Below are positions 1 through 7,383 of a stretch of 64,000 bases of DNA, one piece after another (position 1 is the first letter of the stretch; the number at the start of each line of letters is the position of its first letter). The DNA lies in assembly GCF_000495855.1 (NCBI RefSeq), contig NZ_AWGF01000001.1, positions 310,001 through 374,000 of the forward strand. Direction: 5' to 3'. A program made the position numbers and the translations under genes. The notes below the pieces were generated by a model that saw only the letters and a program-made list of their open reading frames with translations, did no database searches and was not told the DNA's origin. The stretch is from Asticcacaulis sp. YBE204. GTDB lineage: Bacteria > Pseudomonadota > Alphaproteobacteria > Caulobacterales > Caulobacteraceae.

Positions 1-868
1 GGCGGTGCTGAAACGTCCCGCCGCCATCGAAAAGCTGACCCCGCCGACGGAAGTCGAGCAAAAACCGCGTGCCGTGGCTCGTTTCGCGCCGGACCGCCTC
101 GACGACCTGCTGTGGGAAAATGACAAGGTCGCCCACCGCATCTACGGCCCGGCGCTGGAAGCGCGCGAGTCGCCGTCGGGGTCCGGCATCGATGTCTGGG
201 CCAAGCGCGTCCGTTATCCGTTCATGGACCGCCAGTTGAAGTTCCCGAACTACCACACCGATCGCGGCGAAGGCCTCGACTATTACGACGTCGGTCGCGG
301 TCGCGGTGCCGGGGGTTTGGGTATCTGGTTCGATAACAAGCTGTGGACCTCGCGCAACTTCTCGACCTATAAAATCGAGAAGACGGGCGGCGACGAAGCG
401 AAATTCACCGTCGATTACCGTCCGTGGCCGGTCGACGTGGCGCGCAAGGTATGGGAGACGCGGACATTCTCTTTACCTCTGGGCTCGAACTTCACGCGCA
501 TGACCTCGACGATCCAGTCCGATACGAAAGAGCCGCTGATTGTCGCCGTCGGCATTTCCAAGCGCAAGACCGACGCCGGCAGCGGCGTGGTGTTGAAGGA
601 TGCCAAGACGGGTCGCCTCTCGTTCTGGGAACCGTCGAATCCCGAACACGGCAGCCTCGGGATCAGCATCCTCGCCGATCCGGCCATCGTCGAGGGCTTT
701 GCCGAGGACGCCGACAACTATCTGATCCTGCTGCGCGTCACGCCGGGCAAGCCGTTCGTCTACTATATGGGTTCGGCGTGGGACGGCGGGCTCGACTTCA
801 AGTCACGCACCGACTGGGACGCGTTCGTCGCCAAGCAGAAGCCCGACTTCAATCCGGCTAAAAAGTAG
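1..868 (+). CDS. DUF4861 family protein, 5' end cut by window edge
   Basis: This is the C-terminal part (at least 287 residues) of a protein resembling the DUF4861 family, which is often found beside pectin or alginate lyases; its biochemical role is not known to me. The recognition rests on the overall pattern, including a Tyr/Gly-rich stretch around residues 90-110 and the C-terminal YYMGSAWDGG segment. The reading frame stays open to the first base of the window and no signal peptide is present, so the true start lies upstream and the GTG at position 5 is probably internal. It ends 9 bases before the PL22 lyase gene with a GGAG ribosome site between them, which suggests one transcript and a role in oligouronide breakdown. 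Confidence 0.65.
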   Translation, partial: AVLKRPAAIEKLTPPTEVEQKPRAVARFAPDRLDDLLWENDKVAHRIYGPALEARESPSGSGIDVWAKRVRYPFMDRQLKFPNYHTDRGEGLDYYDVGRGRGAGGLGIWFDNKLWTSRNFSTYKIEKTGGDEAKFTVDYRPWPVDVARKVWETRTFSLPLGSNFTRMTSTIQSDTKEPLIVAVGISKRKTDAGSGVVLKDAKTGRLSFWEPSNPEHGSLGISILADPAIVEGFAEDADNYLILLRVTPGKPFVYYMGSAWDGGLDFKSRTDWDAFVAKQKPDFNPAKK

Positions 869-877
869 GAGTTCCCG

Positions 878-2239
878 ATGACCACCCGTCGTACCGCGCT
901 GAAAAGCCTGATCGGGGCCTCGTCCCTTTTGCCCCTGCTGATGCAGAGCCAAGCCAATGCCCAAACCGCGCCGCAACCGGCGGCCAAACCCGCAGGTCAG
1001 GCACCCAAGGAGTGGATCGACGCCAAAACCGGCCATCGCATTATCCGCGTCTCGACCGAGGATGCGTCGGGCGTGCTCTACTTCTATCGTCAGGCCTATA
1101 CGCCGGAAGGCGATATCATGGTCATCAAGGCCCCATCGGGCATTCAGGCCGTGCGACTGAAGGACTGGAGCGTCTCGACCCTGATCAAGGGCAAGGAAAA
1201 CGACCTGCTGTTCGTGATGCGCACGACGCGTGAAGTCGTCTATGCGGTGACCGATCCCGGCGAAGGCGAGGCCGAGGACCGGCCTAAAACCATCTACGCC
1301 ATCCACGTCGACACCAAGAAAATCCGCAAGCTGGGCCGCATCAATAGCGGGCGCATCACCTCGTCCAATGCCGACGATACCCTGCTGCTGGGTCAGGTCG
1401 CCTATGGTGCCAAGCCGCTCCAGCCCAAGGACGCTGCCAGCGTCGAGAAGTTCGGTCAGGCCGAATATGCGGCTTTAGGGCCCGACGGCAAGCCGCTGAA
1501 CTTCGCCCGCGCCAAGGGCGTGCGCATGTGGGAGCGCTGGTCGCAGCGCGTCCCGGCGGAACTGTTCACCATCAATATCAAAACCGCCGACCGCAAGGTG
1601 CTGTACAAGACCGAGGACTGGATCGGCCATGCGCAGTTTTCCCCGACTGACCCGACCCTGATCCGCTTCTGCATGGAAGGACCGTGGCATCGGGTCGATC
1701 GCATCAAGCTGATCAAATCCGATGGTACGGGTCTGACCAGCGTCCATACGCGCACCCAGAACATGGAAATCTTCGGCCACGAATTTTTCAGTCAGGACGG
1801 CAAGTGGATCTGGTACGATCTGCAAACCCCGCGTGGCCAGGTCTTCTGGGTCGCGGGCCTCGAACTGGCCACCGGCAAGCGCGTGTGGAAGCGCATGGAG
1901 CAGAACGACTGGGGGGTGCATTTCAACATCGCGCCCGATGGCGTGACCTTTGCCAGTGACGGGGGCGACGCCGACATGGTGGCCCACGCGCCGGACGGCA
2001 AGTGGATATCCCTGCTGCAAGGCGAAACCATCGTCGACGCCGATCTGTCGGGCTATGACGACGGGCTGATCACCATCGAAAAGTTCAAGGCGACGCGACT
2101 GGCCGACATGTCGGGTCACGACTACCGGCTGGAGCCTAATCTGCGCTTTACGCCCGATGGCAAGTGGCTGGTCTATGTCTCGAACCTGCACGGGGCCAAC
2201 CACGTCTATGCGGTCGAGGTCGCGCCCGTGAAAGGCTGA
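878..2239 (+). CDS. Oligogalacturonate lyase, polysaccharide lyase family 22, Tat-exported
   Basis: The 453-residue product resembles PL22 oligogalacturonate lyases. These cleave short pectin fragments by beta-elimination and use a bound metal ion in a seven-bladed beta-propeller. The N terminus has a twin-arginine motif (TRRTALKSL) and a hydrophobic stretch ending in ANA, so export to the periplasm by the Tat route is likely. Family-like blocks include HAQFSPTDP, FCMEGPWHRVDRI, GHEFF (His301) and GVHFN (His348), the last two being candidate metal ligands. A GGAG site lies just before the ATG. The gene follows the DUF4861 gene and precedes an IclR regulator, as in pectin-utilisation loci. Many PL22 enzymes are cytoplasmic, so the Tat signal is worth noting. 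Confidence 0.8.
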   Translation: MTTRRTALKSLIGASSLLPLLMQSQANAQTAPQPAAKPAGQAPKEWIDAKTGHRIIRVSTEDASGVLYFYRQAYTPEGDIMVIKAPSGIQAVRLKDWSVSTLIKGKENDLLFVMRTTREVVYAVTDPGEGEAEDRPKTIYAIHVDTKKIRKLGRINSGRITSSNADDTLLLGQVAYGAKPLQPKDAASVEKFGQAEYAALGPDGKPLNFARAKGVRMWERWSQRVPAELFTINIKTADRKVLYKTEDWIGHAQFSPTDPTLIRFCMEGPWHRVDRIKLIKSDGTGLTSVHTRTQNMEIFGHEFFSQDGKWIWYDLQTPRGQVFWVAGLELATGKRVWKRMEQNDWGVHFNIAPDGVTFASDGGDADMVAHAPDGKWISLLQGETIVDADLSGYDDGLITIEKFKATRLADMSGHDYRLEPNLRFTPDGKWLVYVSNLHGANHVYAVEVAPVKG

Positions 2240-2299
2240 TTTTGCTTTTTAGTGGATTGTCACTATATTCGAGTCGAACACGATAAAACGAATGGTTTT

Positions 2300-2324
2300 G
2301 ACATGCCGATAAAATCGGTATGTC
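2300..2324. promoter_or_regulatory. 25-bp palindrome before the IclR gene, likely operator
   Basis: Two 11-base arms (GACATGCCGAT and ATCGGTATGTC) flank AAA; only one arm position fails to pair. The site lies 20 bases upstream of the earliest possible start of the IclR-type regulator. IclR proteins bind palindromes as dimers, so autoregulation is the simplest reading. An RNA hairpin is the alternative. Confidence 0.6.
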
Positions 2325-2343
2325 CTGAAATACCTGTCATGGG

Positions 2344-3177
2344 TTGGAGCTGCGTACCTTGCCTAAGCTGAAACTTGCCGAACCGAAAGAACTGGACGCG
2401 GAGGTCGAGGACTTTGGCGAAAAGGAAAAGGGCGTGACCGGCGCCCTGACCCTGATGCGCGGCCTCGATGTGCTGAAATCGGTGTCAGGCGGCAATAATA
2501 CCCTGCCCAAGATTTCCAAGGACCTGACATTGAACAAGTCGACCGTTCATCGTCTGGCAACGACCCTGGTCGATTACGGCTATCTGTCCTTCTCGCAAAA
2601 GGAGGGCTATGCGCTGGGGACCATGCTGCTCGAACTGGGCCACGCCGCGTCGCAGCAGATCACTCTGACCCGCGTGTCGCACGACTATCTGGTGCGTCTG
2701 GCCGCCGATACGGGCGACACGGTCAATCTGGGCGTCCTCGACGGCCATCAGGTTCACTATATCGATAAGATTCCCGGCACGCGCCGGATCGAGGTCCGCT
2801 GCGTCATCGGTGAGCGTCAGGCGATCCGCCCGACAGGGCTTGGCAAGGCGCTCCTGATCGATGCCGAGGAAGACAAGCTGCGCGAAGTCTATAATCGCGA
2901 AACGCGTGAGTTCCCGAACTATCGCTACGATATGAAGACCTGGCTTGAGGTCATGAAGCATTATGCGCAAGAGGGCTATGCGCTCGATATGGACGAGAAC
3001 GAAGACCGGATTCGCTGCGTCGCCGCGCCGATCCGCGACGTATCGGGCCGTATCGTGGCCGCCGTTTCGATTTCCAGCGCCGCGCAATATATGGACGACA
3101 GCCGGATCGAAACCCTGAAAGGCTATGTGAAGGACGTCACGCTCCAGATCAGCCGTGAATTGGGCTATAAGGACTAA
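2344..3177 (+). CDS. IclR family transcriptional regulator
   Basis: The product (up to 277 residues) has the IclR layout. An N-terminal winged helix-turn-helix (LPKISKDLTLNKSTVHRLA, about residues 54-72) is followed by a C-terminal effector-binding domain with GLGKALL and IRCVAAPIRD blocks. Beside a PL22 lyase it probably senses a pectin-derived sugar acid, as KdgR does, but the ligand is an inference. The start is uncertain. TTG at 2344 gives the longest form, TTG at 2359 has GGAG upstream, and GTG at 2434 has AAGGAAAAGGG upstream and begins close to the usual family N terminus. The extra N-terminal stretch is highly charged. A 25-bp palindrome lies upstream. Confidence 0.85.
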   Translation: MELRTLPKLKLAEPKELDAEVEDFGEKEKGVTGALTLMRGLDVLKSVSGGNNTLPKISKDLTLNKSTVHRLATTLVDYGYLSFSQKEGYALGTMLLELGHAASQQITLTRVSHDYLVRLAADTGDTVNLGVLDGHQVHYIDKIPGTRRIEVRCVIGERQAIRPTGLGKALLIDAEEDKLREVYNRETREFPNYRYDMKTWLEVMKHYAQEGYALDMDENEDRIRCVAAPIRDVSGRIVAAVSISSAAQYMDDSRIETLKGYVKDVTLQISRELGYKD

Positions 3178-3178
3178 A

Positions 3179-3192
3179 ACAGACCGGTCTGT
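3179..3192. promoter_or_regulatory. Perfect 14-bp palindrome after the IclR gene
   Basis: ACAGACCGGTCTGT starts two bases after the IclR stop codon. It has no loop and no following T-run, so it looks more like a DNA-binding site than an intrinsic terminator. It lies 22 bases upstream of the phoR Pho box. Confidence 0.3.
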
Positions 3193-3213
3193 CCGTATCT
3201 CTTTCTTATCGTC

Positions 3214-3231
3214 CTGTCACAACCTTGTCGT
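3214..3231 (+). promoter_or_regulatory. Pho box upstream of phoR
   Basis: CTGTCA (3214) and TTGTCG (3225) are direct repeats offset by exactly 11 bases, the spacing of PhoB half-sites, with an A/C-rich spacer. The position, about 115 bases before the preferred phoR start, suggests that PhoB activates phoR under phosphate limitation. Confidence 0.6.
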
Positions 3232-3346
3232 GAAATCTGCTTAGGGCTTTGTAGCAAAATACAGGGTGCCCAAGCGTATGGATAACAGGATATTAACGCA
3301 CGCCAGCGTTCTATACTTGCCTCATTCGGATTATATCGACGGCGGC

Positions 3347-4786
3347 ATGGCCCACAAACCCAGAAAAATCAGAGGCTATTTTCCCTTAAGTGTCGCCACG
3401 GGCATCATTGTGCTGATCGTGCTGGCTATCGTCGCGCCGCAGGCCCCCTGGCTGATCTGGGTGGCGCTGGCCGTACTGGCCACCTGCGCCTTTGCCATGA
3501 ACCGCGACATCGAACGGGCCAAGCGCGACGCCAAACCGGCACCCGTCGCCACGGAGCCGGTGCGCGTGCAACCCGAAGGCCCCAGCTTTCAGGAAGTCCT
3601 GCGCGCCATTCCCGATCCGGTCATGATCGTATCGGGGGTCGAGCCCAACGACATCGCCGGTCGCTGGATCATCTTCGCCAATACGGCGGCGCGCGAAGAA
3701 TTCCACATCACCGGCGAAAACGGCCTTCTGGTCTCGTCCCTGCGCAATCCCGAAGTGCTGGAAGCCGTGGACGAAGCCCTGTTCGGCGGTATCCGACGCG
3801 ATACGGTGTTTGAGACCTCTGGTGCGCAGGACAAGTTCTGGCGCGCCTGGACCTCGCCCTTGCCGGTGCGCGAGGGTGCGCGTCGCCTCAGCCTGCTGGT
3901 TCTGCGCGACGAGACCGATATCCGCCGTATCGAACGTATGCGGGCCGACTTCCTCGCCAACGCCAGCCACGAACTGCGCACGCCACTGGCCTCGCTGACC
4001 GGCTTTATCGAGACCCTGCGCGGCCACGCCAAGGACGACATCAAGGCGCGCGACAAGTTCCTCAATATCATGGCGGCGCAGGCCGACCGTATGGGCCGGC
4101 TGATCCACGACCTTTTGTCGCTCAGCCGTATCGAGATGAACGAACACGTCCCGCCGTCGGGCGAGGCCGACCTGTCTCTGGCGGCGCGCGACGTGATGGA
4201 CAGCCTGAGCATTCTGGCGCAGGAAAAGGGTGTCAGCCTGACCTTCACCGGCCCCGCGCCGGGCAGCCACCCTCTGATTGCTGATCGTGATCAGATATTG
4301 CAGGTGGTGCAGAACCTGAGCGACAACGCCCTGAAATACGCCCCGCGTGGCTCTCAGATCGAGCTGGAAATCCTGACCGACCGCACACTGGAACAGGCGA
4401 TCGCCGCCCGTGATCCGTCGGCGTCGAAGCTGGTCCTGCTGCGCCCCGACCGGCGCGACGACTTCTATACCGTCATCCGTGTCAAGGACCACGGACCGGG
4501 CATCCGGCGCGAATTCCTGCCGCGTCTGGCCGAACGTTTCTATCGCGTCGAAGGTCAGAAGTCTGGAGACAAACTGGGGACGGGCCTCGGTCTGGCGATC
4601 GTCAAGCATATCATCAACCGCCATCGCGGCGGGCTGGTCGTGGAATCCGTCGCCCTGCCATCGACGACGGACAAAGACCTGCTGGCCTACGACCTGCCCG
4701 ACACGGTGACCATCCCGTCCGACAATCTGATCACCTACACGGCCTTCAGCGCCTACTTCCCGCAGCCGCGCCGTCCCAAGGCCTAG
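3347..4786 (+). CDS. phoR: Phosphate regulon sensor histidine kinase PhoR
   Basis: PhoR is the membrane kinase that phosphorylates PhoB when phosphate is scarce. From the ATG at 3347 it has 479 residues: two hydrophobic segments near the N terminus (about residues 12-50), a PAS-like region, the H-box ASHELRTPLASL with His208, an N-box (NLSDNALKYAP), and G-boxes (DHGPGI, GTGLGLAIVKHI). The frame opens further upstream (GTG at 3266, ATG at 3278), but the 3347 start puts the membrane anchor at the usual place. A Pho box lies upstream. phoU and phoB follow on the same strand. In Caulobacter the pst transporter genes sit between phoR and phoU; here there are only 129 non-coding bases. Confidence 0.9.
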   Translation: MAHKPRKIRGYFPLSVATGIIVLIVLAIVAPQAPWLIWVALAVLATCAFAMNRDIERAKRDAKPAPVATEPVRVQPEGPSFQEVLRAIPDPVMIVSGVEPNDIAGRWIIFANTAAREEFHITGENGLLVSSLRNPEVLEAVDEALFGGIRRDTVFETSGAQDKFWRAWTSPLPVREGARRLSLLVLRDETDIRRIERMRADFLANASHELRTPLASLTGFIETLRGHAKDDIKARDKFLNIMAAQADRMGRLIHDLLSLSRIEMNEHVPPSGEADLSLAARDVMDSLSILAQEKGVSLTFTGPAPGSHPLIADRDQILQVVQNLSDNALKYAPRGSQIELEILTDRTLEQAIAARDPSASKLVLLRPDRRDDFYTVIRVKDHGPGIRREFLPRLAERFYRVEGQKSGDKLGTGLGLAIVKHIINRHRGGLVVESVALPSTTDKDLLAYDLPDTVTIPSDNLITYTAFSAYFPQPRRPKA

Positions 4787-4860
4787 TCTGGCTTGAATAT
4801 GAACCCGTCAAACGGGAAAAATGACAGTTTTGCCGCTAAAACCTTGGGTGAGGCGTCGGG

Positions 4861-4878
4861 CTGTAATAAGCTTGTCAC
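4861..4878 (+). promoter_or_regulatory. Pho box upstream of phoU
   Basis: CTGTAA (4861) and TTGTCA (4872) are direct repeats with an 11-base offset, matching the PhoB half-site spacing, and lie 38 bases before the phoU start. A second Pho box inside the cluster suggests that phoU-phoB can be transcribed separately from phoR and autoregulated. Confidence 0.6.
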
Positions 4879-4915
4879 AAAATCCACATATGGGCTTTAG
4901 GCCAAGGACCCTGTC

Positions 4916-5602
4916 ATGAACACGCATATCGTAAAAACCTACGGTGAAGAACTCGACCAGCTGTCGGCCGAAGTCGTCCTGATGGGCGGTCTGGCCGAGG
5001 CGCAAGTCGCCGACGCCGTCGAAGCCGTGGCGCGTCGCGACGTGGCGCTGGCCCAAAGCGTCGTCGTGCGCGATCAGAAGCTCGATGAGCTTGAAAAAGA
5101 CATCGAGCGCAAGTGCATCCGCCTGATCGCCCTGCGTCAGCCGATGGCCGCCGACCTGCGCAAGACGGTCGCCGCCATGAAGATCGCCACCTCGCTGGAG
5201 CGTACGGGTGATCTGGCCAAGAACATCGCCAAGCGCTCGATGGTCATCGCCGAAGCCGAACCGATGTCGCCGCTGACCCGTTCGATCGAACGGATGGGCA
5301 AGCTGGTGTCGTCTCGTCTGCGCGACGTGCTGGACGCCTATAAGTCGGGCAAGCTCGACATGGCCATGGCTGTGTGGTCTTCGGATACCGAGGTCGACGA
5401 GCACTATAATGCGCTGTTCCGCGAACTGCTGACCTATATGATGGGCGACCCGCGCACCATTTCGGCCTGCACCCACATCCTGTTCATGGCCAAGAACCTT
5501 GAGCGCATCGGCGACCATGCGACCAACATGGCCGAACACATCCATTACGAGATCACCGGCGAAGACTACGTCGAGGATCGGCCCAAAAGTTCAACTTTCT
5601 AA
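4916..5602 (+). CDS. phoU: Phosphate-specific signalling protein PhoU
   Basis: This 228-residue all-helical protein is PhoU, which links the Pst transporter to PhoR and keeps the Pho regulon off when phosphate is plentiful. The two tandem three-helix PhoU repeats are visible, each with an E-R-x-G-D-type metal-binding motif: SLERTGDLAKNIAKR in the first half and NLERIGDHATNMAEHI in the second. An AAGGA site precedes the ATG and a Pho box lies just upstream. phoB follows after 27 bases, with its own GGAG site. Length is normal for the family. Confidence 0.95.
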   Translation: MNTHIVKTYGEELDQLSAEVVLMGGLAEAQVADAVEAVARRDVALAQSVVVRDQKLDELEKDIERKCIRLIALRQPMAADLRKTVAAMKIATSLERTGDLAKNIAKRSMVIAEAEPMSPLTRSIERMGKLVSSRLRDVLDAYKSGKLDMAMAVWSSDTEVDEHYNALFRELLTYMMGDPRTISACTHILFMAKNLERIGDHATNMAEHIHYEITGEDYVEDRPKSSTF

Positions 5603-5629
5603 ATATTTAGCCGGAGCGGCTTTTTTCCC

Positions 5630-6325
5630 ATGAGCGTGAAACCCTACATCATTGTCGCCGAAGACGAGGACGCCCTGTCCACCCTTCTGCAATACAACCT
5701 CGAAAAAGAGGGTTATGAGGTAGGGATCGCCGCCGATGGCGACGAAGCCCTGATGATGATCGAAGAGCGTCTGCCCGATCTTCTGGTCTGTGACTGGATG
5801 ATGCCCAAGGTCTCCGGCATCGAGGTTACGCGTCGCCTGCGCGCCCAGGGCGAGACGCGAAATCTGCCGATTGTCATGCTGACCGCGCGTTCCGAAGAAA
5901 CCGACCGTATCCGCGGCCTCGATACCGGCGCCGACGACTATGTGGTCAAGCCGTTTTCGATGGTCGAGCTGGTCGCGCGCATCCGCGCCGTCCTGCGCCG
6001 CATCCGTCCGGGCCTGAGCGAAGACCGGGTCACCTTCGGTGAGATCGTTATCGACCGACTGTCGCACCGCGTGCAGCGGTCGGGCCGCGACGTGCATCTG
6101 GGGCCGACGGAATACAAGCTGCTCGACTACCTGATGCAACATCCCAAGCGCGTGTTCAGCCGTGAACAACTGCTCGATGCCGTATGGGGCAACGACGTCT
6201 ATGTCGAGGCGCGCACGGTCGATGTCCATATCGGCCGCCTGCGCAAGGCGATCAACAATGACAGCGAATTCGACCCGATCCGTACCGTGCGCTCGGCGGG
6301 TTATTCGCTCGATATGCAGGGATAA
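5630..6325 (+). CDS. phoB: Phosphate regulon response regulator PhoB
   Basis: PhoB is an OmpR-type regulator that binds Pho boxes once phosphorylated by PhoR. The 231-residue product has a receiver domain with the acidic pocket (AEDED), phospho-acceptor Asp55 in LLVCDWMMPKVSG, conserved Thr (VMLTARSEE) and Lys (YVVKPFS). A C-terminal winged-helix domain contains GPTEYKLLDYLMQHPKRVFSREQLLD and the RTVDVHIGRLRKAI recognition region. It is the third gene of the phoR-phoU-phoB cluster. Translation probably starts at the ATG at 5630 with GGAG upstream. Confidence 0.95.
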   Translation: MSVKPYIIVAEDEDALSTLLQYNLEKEGYEVGIAADGDEALMMIEERLPDLLVCDWMMPKVSGIEVTRRLRAQGETRNLPIVMLTARSEETDRIRGLDTGADDYVVKPFSMVELVARIRAVLRRIRPGLSEDRVTFGEIVIDRLSHRVQRSGRDVHLGPTEYKLLDYLMQHPKRVFSREQLLDAVWGNDVYVEARTVDVHIGRLRKAINNDSEFDPIRTVRSAGYSLDMQG

Positions 6326-6333
6326 TAGCCCTT

Positions 6334-6560
6334 ATACCTCCCCAGTTTACTGGGGTATAGTGCAGGCGAAAGTATAGCTTTCGCCAAACGATGGGACCGC
6401 ACGAGATCGCGAAGCGAGCGATCGGACCGCCGATGCGGATGTGGTGGTGGGGGCTAGGGAAGACACGGCAAGCGCATCTCTCGTTTATCTTACGCGAGCC
6501 CCCCTCCGTCTGCATCGCTGCGCTCGCATCCACCTCCCCCGGCACGCCGGGGGAGGTGGA
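6334..6560. repeat. Composite intergenic repeat with inverted CTCCCC-type hairpins
   Basis: About 227 bases between phoB and the metalloprotease gene with no credible gene. It begins with CCCCAGT-TT-ACTGGGG (6340-6355) and ends with a perfect 13-bp stem around a two-base loop (6531-6558). Inside are blocks such as GGGACCGCACGAGAT and GATGTGGTGGTGGGG, which recur in the element after sucD, and a CCCCCTCCGTCTG...CCACCTCCCC block that recurs after regA and before dapF. It looks like a member of a dispersed, non-coding repeat family. Confidence 0.6.
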
Positions 6561-7280
6561 TTAAATCCCATATCCGAACAGCGCCGTGCCGTGGGTCTTT
6601 AGCCACTGGCGCGCCGGCCGGTAATCCCCGAACAGATGCTCGACCTCGGCCCAGAAGCGGTCGCTATGGTCGGGATGCTTGAGGTGCGCCACCTCGTGCG
6701 CGCAGACATAAGAAAAGACCGTCTCGTCCGACATGATCAGCCGCCAGCTATAGCGGATGGCCTTGCGGCCCGGCGTACACGACCCCCAACGCCCCTTGGC
6801 GTCGAACAGCGACACCGTCACGCCAGCCGTCCCAAGTTTTTGCGCATAAAGTTCGGTATGGGTTTCGGCGAAGTCTTTCGCTGCCTGGCGCAGGAAACGC
6901 TCGATGCGTCGGTGATAGGCCTCGCCGTCGCCCCCGGCGCTCAGCACCCCGCCGACCAGGCGCGCCGCGGCCCGGTCGCCGCTGTGGCTCAGGCGTAGTT
7001 GCGAGCCGAGGTAGGGAATGTCCATATCGGGCTGAAACAGCCCCGCGACGGTGCGCTTTTCCAGATGACCGAGTATCCAGTCACGCCGTGTCAGGGCGAA
7101 TTCGACGGCTTGGCCCAGATCGCGCAGACGCGGCGCGGTGACCACCGCCTCACCGGTCTTGTTGTCGAGCCGCAGCGAGATGCGTTTGGCGCGGGCATTG
7201 ACCTTCAGGCGCAGCTGAAACCCGTCGGCGTCGAGCACCTGACCGGCAGAGTAACCCGGCTTGGTCTTTAACCCAAACAC
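6561..7280 (-). CDS. YgjP/DUF45-type zinc metallopeptidase (SprT-like)
   Basis: The 239-residue product carries the zinc-protease motif HEVAH (His195, His199) followed by a third likely ligand His205 (HEVAHLKHPDHSDRFW), the signature of the YgjP-like metal-dependent hydrolase family. The upstream block GRWGSCTPGRKAIRYSWRL is also characteristic. There is no signal peptide, so it is cytoplasmic. Substrate and role are unknown for most members. It starts with GTG. It is a single gene, with a dispersed repeat at its 3' end and two palindromic repeats upstream. Confidence 0.8.
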   Translation of the reverse strand: MFGLKTKPGYSAGQVLDADGFQLRLKVNARAKRISLRLDNKTGEAVVTAPRLRDLGQAVEFALTRRDWILGHLEKRTVAGLFQPDMDIPYLGSQLRLSHSGDRAAARLVGGVLSAGGDGEAYHRRIERFLRQAAKDFAETHTELYAQKLGTAGVTVSLFDAKGRWGSCTPGRKAIRYSWRLIMSDETVFSYVCAHEVAHLKHPDHSDRFWAEVEHLFGDYRPARQWLKTHGTALFGYGI

Positions 7281-7283
7281 CCT

Positions 7284-7382
7284 AGACCATGCTCCGTTTA
7301 GAAGGAAACGCAGCGTGGTCTGGACTCTTTAGTGGTCGCATGCTTGGCACGAAAAACCGGTTCCCACTTTTTCGTAGCATGC
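7284..7382. repeat. Two adjacent dispersed-type palindromes
   Basis: The first (7284-7321) is an imperfect palindrome with AGACCA/TGGTCT ends and CGTTT/AAACG inner arms. The second (7338-7382) has GCATGCT/AGCATGC ends and ACGAAAAA/TTTTTCGT arms around CCGGTTCCCAC. The second resembles intergenic palindromes I recall as widespread in Rhizobiales and Caulobacterales. It may fold in RNA at the 3' end of phaZ, whose stop codon it nearly touches. Confidence 0.5.
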
Positions 7383-7383
7383 T

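Noticed and set aside
5-7. GTG at position 5 as the start of the DUF4861 gene
   Set aside because: The frame is open to the window edge, there is no ribosome site or signal peptide, and the domain is already under way at residue 1.
6334-6560. Possible CRISPR-like repeat block
   Set aside because: There are no regularly spaced direct repeats. The structure is inverted hairpins shared with other intergenic elements.
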